From: CAZXCK01 sp964639225
GTDB lineage: Bacteria; Chloroflexota; Anaerolineae; Aggregatilineales; Phototrophicaceae
Length of the DNA: 11,772 nucleotides
NCBI GenBank assembly: GCA_964639225.1
Contig: CAZXCK010000129.1
Span: 1 to 11,772 of the forward strand
Direction of reading: 5' to 3'
The position numbers were made by a program, and so were the translations under genes. Shown here piece after piece: positions 1-6,614 of this stretch (within the stretch, counting starts at the first letter, position 1; every line of letters starts with the position of its first letter). The notes below the pieces were generated by a model, which worked only from the letters and a program-made list of their open reading frames with translations, searched no databases and was not told the origin of the DNA.

Positions 1-351
1 CACGATTCCGGCCAGCACTGGCAGCATAAGCAGCAGCGTCCCGGACGCGAGCAGCGCGCCCAGCCCCACTACGCCACCCAGAGCCAGCACCGCAAAGATG
101 CCACCCAAGACGTATTCCAGCCAGCCCAGATGCTCACGGAACCAGTAGCGCATCTCCAGCCGACCATCTTCCTCGACCACCTGAAATCGTTCCGGCTGCG
201 GCACTTTACGCCGCTTGCGGCCTGGTGTGGGCAGCGCGCCAGCATCCACATTGAACACCGCGTCGCAGTGATCGCACACGGCGATGAGCTTCTGCACGTT
301 GATCTGACGCGCAGGGATGACCTGCCCGCAGTTGGGGCATTTCAGTTGCAT
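1..351 (-). CDS. Zinc-ribbon membrane protein of unknown function, 3' end cut by window edge
   Basis: The frame is open from an ATG at 351 to the window edge (117 codons, no stop), so the C-terminus is missing. The N-terminus holds two CxxC knuckles, C5-x2-C8 (KCPNCG) and C26-x2-C29 (CDHC), spaced as in a zinc ribbon. A basic linker with GRKRRK lies around residues 44-49. From about residue 76 the protein is strongly hydrophobic and fits two closely spaced membrane helices (about 80-100 and 104-117 onward). The start is supported by GGAG six bases upstream. A minus-strand TATAAT lies 41-46 bases upstream of the start, and tdh ends 77 bases upstream, so the gene may have its own promoter. The architecture is typical of small bacterial zinc-ribbon membrane proteins annotated as hypothetical. 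No enzymatic motif is visible and no function is assigned. Confidence 0.78.
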   Translation of the reverse strand, partial: MQLKCPNCGQVIPARQINVQKLIAVCDHCDAVFNVDAGALPTPGRKRRKVPQPERFQVVEEDGRLEMRYWFREHLGWLEYVLGGIFAVLALGGVVGLGALLASGTLLLMLPVLAGIV

Positions 352-360
352 AATGTGCTC

Positions 361-380
361 CGACAAACTCCGACAAACTC
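361..380. repeat. Tandem 10-base direct repeat in the zinc-ribbon gene leader
   Basis: CGACAAACTC occurs twice in tandem with no spacer, and a partial third unit (TC) lies at each edge. On the minus strand this places a second GGAG-like core 10 bases upstream of the real ribosome-binding site. It looks like a small slippage duplication of the leader. Confidence 0.75.
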
Positions 381-391
381 CTCTTACCGGT

Positions 392-397
392 ATTATA
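392..397 (-). promoter_or_regulatory. Candidate -10 box (TATAAT) for the zinc-ribbon gene
   Basis: The minus strand reads TATAAT exactly, in the 77-base gap between tdh and the zinc-ribbon gene. Transcription from it would start near 385 and give a leader of about 34 bases. No good -35 hexamer lies 16-18 bases upstream (CAACCG is the best at 17), so this rests on the -10 alone. Confidence 0.4.
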
Positions 398-428
398 CGA
401 AGATCGTCCTCGCCCGGTTGCGCGCTCG

Positions 429-1457
429 TTATGACTGGTGGGCGTACTGCTCACGGATAGTCGGGAACAGGTATTCGTTGAAGGCACGGTCGGCGTCATA
501 CTGCGGCGACCAGCCCCAGTCGGCGCGGGCCATGCTGTCATCCAGGGCGGCGGGCCAGCTATCGACAATCCCCTGTCGGCCCTCGGTCGGCTCGAACGCC
601 GTCTGCGCCGCCGGGAAGGCCGCCCGCACCCGTTCGGCGATCTGCTCCGCCGACAGCGTAAAGCTGGTCACGTTATAGACGCTGCGCCGCAGTTGCTCGC
701 GGGGGGCGTCGGCCAGCGTCAGCAGCGCCTGGATGGCGTCCGGCATGACCATAAACGGCATGGTCGTATCCGGGCGCACGAACGACGCATACGGCTCGCC
801 GCGCGCGGCGGCGTGGATCATTTCCGGCGCAAAGTCGCTGGTGCCGCCGCTGGGCATGGTCGTCGCGCTGATGAGGCCCGGAAAGCGCACGCTGCGGAAG
901 TCCACGCCTGCCGGTTCGCGCTGCGCGGCGAGCTGCCGGTAGTGGAACATATAGTAACGCCCCAGATGCTCGCAGTAGAGCTTGTTGCAGCCGTACATGG
1001 TGGTCGGCTGGGTGTAGGTGTCCTCGCGCACCGGCAGCAGACTGGCTTTCGTCTCCAGGTCGGGCACGCCGTAGACGGCGATCGAACTGGGGAAGATGAA
1101 TTTGACCGCCTCACCGCGCCAGCGCGCCTGTTCGACCGCCAGTTGCAGCAGGTTGACTGTTCCCTGCACGTTGACCCGGTGCGCCGATTCGGGCCGGAAT
1201 TCCGAATGCGTCGATAGCAGCGCCGCCAGATGATAAACCGTGTCGATCTCGTACTCACTGGTGAGCGTATCGAGCAAATCCTGGTCCAGAATGTCGCCGA
1301 CGATGCTGGTATCCACCAGCGGCAGCATGCTCTCGTCCAGCCCGCGAATATCCAGCACCACAATCGGCGGCGCGCTGGGCATGGCGTGAAGCTGCCGGAT
1401 GAGTCCGTGCCCTACCTCGCCGTTCGCGCCGGTAATCAGAATGACTTTTTTTCGCAT
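429..1457 (-). CDS. tdh: L-threonine 3-dehydrogenase, SDR (epimerase-like) type
   Basis: This 342-residue protein should oxidise L-threonine to 2-amino-3-ketobutyrate with NAD+ in the cytosol, the first step of threonine breakdown to glycine and acetyl-CoA. The nucleotide-binding GANGEVG loop has G10, G13 and G16. The catalytic triad is visible as S124/S125 in FPSSIAVYG with Y155 and K159 in YGCNK. What separates it from UDP-glucose epimerases is the set of TDH signatures: RFPGLISATT followed by GGTSDFAPE (191-211), TTMPFMVMPDAI (231-242), YNVTSF (261-266) and RQGIVDSWP...DDSMARADWGW (294-316). These match the short-chain TDH family of bacteria and animals, not the zinc-dependent E. coli Tdh. 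An AGGA lies 10 bases before the ATG. The usual partner kbl (2-amino-3-ketobutyrate CoA ligase) is not in the window. An alternative call is a generic NAD-dependent epimerase/dehydratase, but the motif set argues for TDH. Confidence 0.85.
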   Translation of the reverse strand: MRKKVILITGANGEVGHGLIRQLHAMPSAPPIVVLDIRGLDESMLPLVDTSIVGDILDQDLLDTLTSEYEIDTVYHLAALLSTHSEFRPESAHRVNVQGTVNLLQLAVEQARWRGEAVKFIFPSSIAVYGVPDLETKASLLPVREDTYTQPTTMYGCNKLYCEHLGRYYMFHYRQLAAQREPAGVDFRSVRFPGLISATTMPSGGTSDFAPEMIHAAARGEPYASFVRPDTTMPFMVMPDAIQALLTLADAPREQLRRSVYNVTSFTLSAEQIAERVRAAFPAAQTAFEPTEGRQGIVDSWPAALDDSMARADWGWSPQYDADRAFNEYLFPTIREQYAHQS

Positions 1458-1495
1458 GACTTTATAATCCTTTTCGATGAAATTGTTGTGTACTC

Positions 1496-1546
1496 ATTCG
1501 CAGGGGCAGAGTATGCCCCATCCATGACACATACAGACAGGCGAAT
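1496..1546. repeat. Nested inverted repeats between manA and tdh
   Basis: An outer pair ATTCGC (1496-1501) / GCGAAT (1541-1546) encloses a perfect hairpin GGGGCA-GAGTA-TGCCCC (1503-1519). In the minus-strand transcript it lies after the manA stop and 39 bases before the tdh start. No T-run follows the stem on the minus strand, so it does not look like an intrinsic terminator. It could stabilise the mRNA, attenuate, or bind a regulator; the sequence does not decide. Confidence 0.45.
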
Positions 1547-1554
1547 AATCACCG

Positions 1555-2526
1555 CTATTCCCCCTGCCACGAGCGCAGCACCTGACCCTGCCCGGCCAGC
1601 GAGTACGCCTCCACCGCCGCCGGGACCAGCACCGTCTGCCCCTTCTGCATGGCTACCGACACGCGCTCTGTGCTGACGCGCGCCCGGCCCTCGATGCAGG
1701 TCAGCGCGTGGAAAGTGTCGCCGCCGGTGTCCAGGTCGGCGGGCGCGGTGGGTGCCAGCAGATGCAGCGCGGTGGTGAAAAACTCGCCCTCGATGATGCG
1801 CTGCTCGCTGTCGCCGCTGCGCTGGGTGTGGCTCAGACGCGGCAGCGACTCGGTGTTGGAGACGCGCACGCCTTTATCGATGTGCAGCGGGCGCGGCTGG
1901 CCATCCAGGCCGGGGCGGCCCCAGTCGTACAGGCGGTAGGTGGTGTCCGACGACTGCTGCACCTCATAGATCAGCGTGCCGGGGCCGATGGCATGGACCG
2001 TCCCGGCAGGCATATACAGCGCGTCGCCGGCGCGGATATCGGCGTAGACCAGCAGCGCTTCCAGCCGGTTCTCACGGATGGCGGCGGCCATCTCGTCCCG
2101 GTCAGTCCCCGGCCTGACGCCAATGACCAGCCGTGCATCCGGTTCGGCGGCCAGGATGTACCACGCCTCGGTTTTGCCGCGCGGCTGGCCTTCCAGTTCG
2201 GCGGCCTGGGCGTCGTCCGGGTGAACCTGCACCGACAGCCAATCCGCCGCGTCCAGCAGCTTGACCAGCAGCGGGAAGCCTGCGGCGGGGTCGCTGCCCG
2301 GCCCGATCAGCGCCTTACCATACTGTGCCAGCACATCGCCCAACCGGCGACCGGCCAGCATGCCCTCGGCGACGGTGGCGCTGTCGTGCAGCTCCCACGA
2401 TTCGCCGTAGGGTTCGGCGGTCGGCAGATTTTTGCCCATCACATCGGCCAACTGACGCCCGCCCCACACCTTGACGTGCAGCGACGGATGCAGCAGCAGC
2501 GGATACAGCGGCGGTAGTTCACTCAT
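1555..2526 (-). CDS. manA: Mannose-6-phosphate isomerase, class I, short Bacillus-type
   Basis: The 323-residue enzyme interconverts mannose 6-phosphate and fructose 6-phosphate in the cytosol, feeding mannose into glycolysis or fructose 6-phosphate into GDP-mannose synthesis. It has the cupin fold, and the expected zinc site is visible: QVHPDD (H102), GKTEAW (E120) and PAGTVHAIGPG (H179). The catalytic arginine region follows as TYRLYDWGR (197-204). The N-terminal WGG (21-23) and PYGESWEL (39-46) are family signatures. The length fits the roughly 315-residue Bacillus-type ManA, which lacks the extra domain of the E. coli enzyme. GGAG lies 8 bases before the ATG, and the upstream hydrolase gene ends 17 bases away, so the two are probably one transcription unit. 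Confidence 0.93.
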   Translation of the reverse strand: MSELPPLYPLLLHPSLHVKVWGGRQLADVMGKNLPTAEPYGESWELHDSATVAEGMLAGRRLGDVLAQYGKALIGPGSDPAAGFPLLVKLLDAADWLSVQVHPDDAQAAELEGQPRGKTEAWYILAAEPDARLVIGVRPGTDRDEMAAAIRENRLEALLVYADIRAGDALYMPAGTVHAIGPGTLIYEVQQSSDTTYRLYDWGRPGLDGQPRPLHIDKGVRVSNTESLPRLSHTQRSGDSEQRIIEGEFFTTALHLLAPTAPADLDTGGDTFHALTCIEGRARVSTERVSVAMQKGQTVLVPAAVEAYSLAGQGQVLRSWQGE

Positions 2527-2543
2527 GCTTGTGGCTCCATAAC

Positions 2544-3449
2544 TCAGCGGATAGAGGATGGCGTGGCACCGTCGCTGGCGACCAGCTCGACGATGGCCAT
2601 TACCGGGTAGTGATCGCTGGGGAACAGCGGCGGCTCGGCGTCGCGCACGATCTCGGCGGCGCGCACGTCGAAACGGTGACGCGAACCATCGCGCGTCAGA
2701 ATCCAGTCGATGCGCATGGCGAAGGGCGGCGCATCTGAACCCAGGAAATCATGATAGGTGTTCGTGTCCAGGTGATCGACGTGACCGGCGGCGTGATACG
2801 TATCGACAAAACCGGCCTGTGTGAACACACGATGGACACTCCCCGCCGGTGGCACGTCGCCGGTGTAGAACGACGGCGGCGGCGGTCCGTCGCCCGCTTC
2901 CGGCGCCCACGCCCGCGAGTTGAAATCGCCAGTGACGACCACCGGCAGACCTTCGGCCCGGCACAGCGCGTCGATCTGCGTCACGGCCACGCGAGCGCCT
3001 TCCACGCGGGCCTGCTCACCGATGTGATCCAGGTGAATATTGAGCATCACGAAGTCGGCGCCGTTCCTGCGGTCGCGCAGCCGGACCCACGTGCTGCCGC
3101 GCACCAGCGACGAATCCCACGACAGCGACCACGTCTCCGGTGTCTCGCTGACGTAGAAGCCGCCGCCATCCACCCGTTCGAAACGCTCGCGCTTCCAGTA
3201 GATGGCGTTGTAGAAAGCGTAATCGCCGGTGGTACACGTCTCCGGGCCGATCTCGACCGCGTAGCTCGTTAACTGCTGGTCATAGGTGGCGCGGTTGCCC
3301 GCCTGGTATTCCTGAAAGCCGATAAGGTCCGGGTCACAGCGGCGGATGGTGCGCACGTTGAGATCGGCGCGATTGGGCCACACGTTGTCACCGTCGATCT
3401 CGAACAGGCTGCCCCGGATGTTAAACGTCATCACGCTGATTGTCGTCAT
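2544..3449 (-). CDS. Endonuclease/exonuclease/phosphatase (EEP) family hydrolase
   Basis: This is a 301-residue metal-dependent phosphoesterase of the DNase I/EEP fold. Family motifs occur in order: TFNIRG (N10), GFQE (E47, metal ligand), LNIHLDH (H139), TGDFNSR (D175, N177), RIDWIL (D248) and the terminal SDHYP (D279, H280). The substrate cannot be read from the sequence; relatives cleave nucleic acids, phosphoinositides, sphingomyelin or nucleotides. The spacing resembles the bacterial CCR4/nocturnin-like group annotated only at family level. The open frame continues 20 codons upstream to 3509, but the ATG at 3449 is chosen because AGGAG lies 5 bases before it and the EEP first strand (ISVMTFNIRG) starts directly after. 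No signal peptide is seen from this start, so a cytosolic location is likely. It is the first gene of the cluster with manA. Confidence 0.88.
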   Translation of the reverse strand: MTTISVMTFNIRGSLFEIDGDNVWPNRADLNVRTIRRCDPDLIGFQEYQAGNRATYDQQLTSYAVEIGPETCTTGDYAFYNAIYWKRERFERVDGGGFYVSETPETWSLSWDSSLVRGSTWVRLRDRRNGADFVMLNIHLDHIGEQARVEGARVAVTQIDALCRAEGLPVVVTGDFNSRAWAPEAGDGPPPPSFYTGDVPPAGSVHRVFTQAGFVDTYHAAGHVDHLDTNTYHDFLGSDAPPFAMRIDWILTRDGSRHRFDVRAAEIVRDAEPPLFPSDHYPVMAIVELVASDGATPSSIR

Positions 3450-3704
3450 GAGTACTCCTGCGATTGACCGTCCTGCTGTTATTGTGTCCCGGCAGGCCCG
3501 GATGCACAAGCGGCAGCGTCAGTTTTGCAGGGGCATCGCATCAGAATCAGCCTGAGTTCATAAGAATCTGCAACAGGGGGCAAACCTGCCTCGCCCGGTC
3601 CGCACCTTTACTCCGCTCTAAATACTTAATCTGCATTACGCCACCCTTACGCGCCATCGGCGTGCTAATGTGCGCCCGCGTAAACCGCTGGTGGCGCGAA
3701 ACAA

Positions 3705-3733
3705 GTGCCAAGCGCGGCGCGACATGCTATAAA
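3705..3733 (+). promoter_or_regulatory. Sigma-70-type promoter with extended -10 for the 273-residue membrane protein
   Basis: GTGCCA (3705-3710, 4 of 6 to TTGACA) is followed after exactly 17 bases by TATAAA (3728-3733, 5 of 6). A TG one base before the hexamer (TGCTATAAA) makes it an extended -10. The predicted start near 3740 gives a leader of about 42 bases. Confidence 0.6.
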
Positions 3734-3756
3734 TAAGGCAGCGTGGGACGGTGAAG

Positions 3757-3768
3757 GGGCGCGCGCCC
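3757..3768. promoter_or_regulatory. Perfect 12-base palindrome beside the ribosome-binding site
   Basis: GGGCGCGCGCCC reads identically on both strands and lies in the predicted 5' leader, one base upstream of the GGAG that serves the ATG at 3782. It could be an operator or fold into a short stem next to the ribosome-binding site. In a GC-rich genome it may also be chance. Confidence 0.35.
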
Positions 3769-3781
3769 TGGAGAGCTGACA

Positions 3782-4603
3782 ATGTACGCAGAAAAACCCC
3801 GGTTGATCTTTAAGGCAGATATCGAGCGGAAGCGGTATTTCCGGCGGTTTATGTGGATGCTGCTGGCGCTGGTGGCGGCTGTGGGCGCGGTCATCACCAT
3901 CGAGTACATGCGCGGCACGCCCGAACTGGCCGGCGCCGGGACGTTCGTCCACACGGCGCTGAATGTGGGTATGTGGGTCGGGCTGGTGCTGGCGCTGCTA
4001 CTGCTGATCCACATGCTGCGGCATTTCATCACCTGGCTGCGCGTGCGCAGCGAGTCGCTGCGGTTTTTCGACAAGGGCTTCGTGTGGACCCGGCAGAAGC
4101 AGCAGCACAAATACAGTTGGATGCAGCTCCGCAGCTTCCGGCGCGGGGCGCGCACGCTGAAGCTGTTCGGACGCCCCATCCTGACGACCGGCGCGCAGAC
4201 GCTCACCATGCGCGATGGCCAGGTGTTCAGGGTGCGCGGGCGGCATGGCAACGTGGACCGTTTCGCGGTGGCGGTCGCGCCGTATGTCGCCGAGGCCACC
4301 GGCACGGCGATGGGCCGCACCTTGCGGGCCGGCAAAAACGTGCGTATTCATCCGCAGGTGCTGGTCAAACCGAATGGCGTGGTGATCGGCAAAAAGCGCA
4401 TTCCCTGGACCCACCTCGATGTGCAGTTGCGCAACGGCAAACTGGCGCTGCGCCGCGTCGACGATTCGGGCAAATTCAAAACCGTCAAGGCGCTGAGTAC
4501 GCGCAGCATCGTCAACCTGGATGGCTTTATGGACGTGGCCGAGTCAACCATCCGCAATTACCAGCCGGAACGTTTCGACATCCACACGCAGGAAGTTGAT
4601 TAG
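3782..4603 (+). CDS. Two-helix membrane protein with PH-like (DUF6585-like) cytosolic part
   Basis: The 273-residue protein begins with a basic segment, then two membrane helices (about 23-42 and 58-79) joined by a short loop, leaving most of the protein (85-273) soluble and probably cytosolic. The soluble part shows the same pattern twice: a G(F/V)V strand, a basic stretch and W-x2-L, at GFVWTRQKQQ...YSWMQL (99-116) and again at GVVIGKKRIPWTHL in the second half. This suggests two tandem PH-like modules and resembles the uncharacterised DUF6585 group, an assignment from pattern only. GGAG lies 8 bases before the ATG, and a promoter lies at 3705-3733. The gene stands alone on the plus strand. 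Its stop overlaps the stop of the converging GT-C-like gene by four bases. No catalytic motif is visible and the function is unknown. Confidence 0.75.
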   Translation: MYAEKPRLIFKADIERKRYFRRFMWMLLALVAAVGAVITIEYMRGTPELAGAGTFVHTALNVGMWVGLVLALLLLIHMLRHFITWLRVRSESLRFFDKGFVWTRQKQQHKYSWMQLRSFRRGARTLKLFGRPILTTGAQTLTMRDGQVFRVRGRHGNVDRFAVAVAPYVAEATGTAMGRTLRAGKNVRIHPQVLVKPNGVVIGKKRIPWTHLDVQLRNGKLALRRVDDSGKFKTVKALSTRSIVNLDGFMDVAESTIRNYQPERFDIHTQEVD

Positions 4604-5736
4604 CGCCGCCAGAAGCGGATGTCGCCCGCTGTGATGACGTGGCCGGCGTCGAACGCCGGGCGCAGAGCCTGGCGGACGCTGGCCGCCAGCGGATCATCGG
4701 CGGGGGCGACCAGCCAGATTTCCGGCGCATCCGCCAGCACTTCAGCGACTGCCGCCGCTTCTTCTGCCGAGAACTCGCGCCAGCCGAGGTCCAGGCTGGT
4801 GCCCTGGCGCAGCGCGTCTGTGCCGGGCAGGCGCTCGTAATGGGCCAGCGGATGCTGCGGCGCGTAGAGCTTAATCACCGGCGCGGTCGGCGCGCGCTGA
4901 CCGGCGAACGAGTCGAGGGCGGCGCGCCAGTCCGTGCGGGTGCTGATGACGCCCACGCTGGCGATCGCCAGCACCGCCACGACTGCCGCCGCCATTCCGC
5001 TACGGTGCGCGTCACGGGCCGCCAGTCGAGACAAGCCCCATACCGCCGGTGGCACCAGCAGCGCCACGATACCCGTCAGCCATTCGCCAGCAGAACCGGC
5101 CAGCGGGCGGAATCCGCCGGGCAGCAGCCAGGGCAGCGCCAGCACAATCGCGCCCAGCGTCCAGGGCAGCCAGCGTCGCATTGCCGACCAATCAACGAGC
5201 AGCAGCGCCACCGGAATCAGCAGCGGGCCAGCGCGGTGGGTCGTCAGCGCCAGCAGCAGCGCCGCGCCCAGCAACCAGCCCGGCGAGTTTGCGCGTGCCG
5301 CCCGCACGGTCAGCGCCGATGCCAGCAGCAGCCAGATGTGACTCCCGGCCTGCGCCGCCGGAATCAGCGCCAGCAGACCCGCCGCCAGCAGCGCCAGCGG
5401 ACCGCCGCCCACCAGCGAAGCGGCCAGCAGCGCGACCAGCATCCCCGGCAGGCGCGCCGCCAGCACGGACTCGCCGGCCAATGTCGTCCAGGCGTCGAGC
5501 AGCAGCACGCCCGGCAGGGGCTGCGCCTGGTCTGGCAGTCGATTGAGCGTATCGTCCAGGTTGCCACGCAGGGCGCGCAGCGCATCGAGGGGAGCGTCCA
5601 GCGACAGCGCGCGCTCGTCGCGGATGGCCCACAGCGTCCGGCCTTCGTCGCTCGTCAGCGGCAGACGGGCCAGCGGCAGCAGAATCGCCCACAAAAGCAG
5701 CAGCGCTGCCGCCTGCCTGGCCATGTGTCGCATCAC
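4600..5736 (-). CDS. Short GT-C-like polytopic membrane protein (putative glycosyltransferase)
   Basis: The 378-residue protein has an N-terminal helix followed by LTSDEGRTLW. D30-E31 sits in the first extracytoplasmic loop, as in GT39/ArnT-type transferases that move a sugar from a polyprenyl-phosphate carrier. About seven to eight more Ala/Leu-rich helices follow (95-125, 132-147, 153-166, 168-183, 188-206, 219-240, 248-266). A soluble tail of about 110 residues begins near 268. GT-C enzymes usually have 450-700 residues and 9-13 helices, so this one is short, and it may be inactive or a reduced form. The frame starts at GTG 5736, directly followed by ATG 5733; a G-rich stretch (5 G) lies 7 bases upstream of the GTG, and either start is possible. 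The response-regulator gene ends 14 bases upstream, indicating co-transcription. The stop TAA interlocks with the stop of the opposing gene. Confidence 0.65.
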   Translation of the reverse strand: MMRHMARQAAALLLLWAILLPLARLPLTSDEGRTLWAIRDERALSLDAPLDALRALRGNLDDTLNRLPDQAQPLPGVLLLDAWTTLAGESVLAARLPGMLVALLAASLVGGGPLALLAAGLLALIPAAQAGSHIWLLLASALTVRAARANSPGWLLGAALLLALTTHRAGPLLIPVALLLVDWSAMRRWLPWTLGAIVLALPWLLPGGFRPLAGSAGEWLTGIVALLVPPAVWGLSRLAARDAHRSGMAAAVVAVLAIASVGVISTRTDWRAALDSFAGQRAPTAPVIKLYAPQHPLAHYERLPGTDALRQGTSLDLGWREFSAEEAAAVAEVLADAPEIWLVAPADDPLAASVRQALRPAFDAGHVITAGDIRFWRR

Positions 5737-5750
5737 GCGCCCGCCCCCGA

Positions 5751-6581
5751 TCAGCGCATGTCGCCGCTGACCGGCCTGCGTTCGGCGGTCATGGTCATGA
5801 GTGGGATGAGCGTCTGATCGTCGCCGGTGTCGAGCAGCATGCCGCCGCGCTCAACATCGCTGAACGAGTAGAAGGCGGTCGCCTCGGCGTTGAAGCGGTC
5901 GCAGATGCTGGCCTGCAGCCGTTCGGGATTGGCGCTGTGCGTCAGAACGACAAACGCATCGTCCAGGATGCCGACGAAATCATCGCCGGTGCCGTGTTCG
6001 CTGACCTGCTTCTGCACCAGTCTGCCGCCGTACTTGAGCAGATCGTGGGCGGCCAGGAAGCCATAGACCTCGCTGTAAATCTGCAACCCGTCCAGGTGAA
6101 AGATCAGCATCTCGAAGGGTTGTTCCGCCTGCTGTTTGCGGCGCAGTTCCTCATGGACCAGTTCGCCGGTGGGCAGGCCGGTGCGGGCTTCGTGCAGGTT
6201 TTCGCGGGTGGCGCGGTAAATGGAACGTTCGACACGCAGGCGCAGCTCGTCGATGTCAAACGGCTTGGTGATGTAATCGTCGGCCCCCAGTTCCAGGCCG
6301 CGCACCTTGCTGGCCAGCTCGCCGCGCTGGGTGAGGAACAGGATCGGTATGTAGCGGGTCATGGCGGTATGGCGCAGGCTGACGCACACATCGTAGCCGT
6401 CCATATCCGGCAGCATCACATCCAGCAGAATCAGATTCGGGAAGCGGGTACGCGCCAATTCCACGCCTTCCTGGCCCAACCCCGCGTGGAATACCTCGTA
6501 TTCGTGCGCCTGGAAGTAGAGCTGCAGCATCTCGGCGACGTCGTAATCGTCCTCAATCAAAAGCAACCGGCTGGCAGCCAT
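5751..6581 (-). CDS. Response regulator: receiver domain plus degenerate GGDEF-like domain
   Basis: This 276-residue protein has a complete receiver domain (residues 4-122): acidic pair D11-D12, phospho-acceptor D54 in LILLDVMLPDMDG, T84 and K106 in TKPF. An output region (about 133-260) retains the layout of a diguanylate cyclase: RTGLPTGELV, FHLDGLQIYSEVYGFLAAHDLL and a DDFVGI...FVVLT strand. Where GGDEF is expected it reads LDDAF (206-210), with a nearby TGDDF at 198-202, so cyclic di-GMP synthesis is unlikely and the domain more likely senses, binds or mediates protein contact. No DNA-binding domain is present. AGGGGG lies 9 bases before the ATG. gatC ends 33 bases upstream and the GT-C-like gene starts 14 bases downstream, so all three look like one operon. 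No histidine kinase is in the window. Confidence 0.85.
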   Translation of the reverse strand: MAASRLLLIEDDYDVAEMLQLYFQAHEYEVFHAGLGQEGVELARTRFPNLILLDVMLPDMDGYDVCVSLRHTAMTRYIPILFLTQRGELASKVRGLELGADDYITKPFDIDELRLRVERSIYRATRENLHEARTGLPTGELVHEELRRKQQAEQPFEMLIFHLDGLQIYSEVYGFLAAHDLLKYGGRLVQKQVSEHGTGDDFVGILDDAFVVLTHSANPERLQASICDRFNAEATAFYSFSDVERGGMLLDTGDDQTLIPLMTMTAERRPVSGDMR

Positions 6582-6614
6582 GTGATGTTTCCCCCTGTGA
6601 GTTGAGTCGGGTGG

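Larger units (their letters stand above)
3450..3781. other. Divergent intergenic region (332 bases)
   Basis: It separates the minus-strand EEP/manA cluster from the plus-strand membrane-protein gene and contains no credible gene. It holds a plus-strand extended -10 promoter (3705-3733), a perfect palindrome (3757-3768), an AT-rich patch (about 3610-3640) and a 7-base inverted repeat TTACGCG (3647-3653) / CGCGTAA (3677-3683). No convincing minus-strand promoter for the EEP gene was found, although it must lie here. Confidence 0.6.

Noticed and set aside
438..1217. 259-codon plus-strand open frame
   Set aside because: Antisense to tdh, whose motifs are unmistakable. The Arg/His-rich translation has no domain and no ribosome-binding site.
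1462..1467. Plus-strand TATAAT just upstream of tdh
   Set aside because: It points away from tdh into the antisense of manA, where no gene exists. On the minus strand the same bases overlap the tdh leader and do not form a -10 at a useful distance.
1708..2517. 269-codon plus-strand open frame
   Set aside because: Antisense shadow of manA with no recognisable motif.
4639..5817. 392-codon plus-strand open frame rich in Gln and Arg
   Set aside because: It lies antisense to the GT-C-like gene and the end of the response regulator. Its low-complexity Q/R composition is what a GC-rich Leu/Ala membrane gene gives when read on the other strand.
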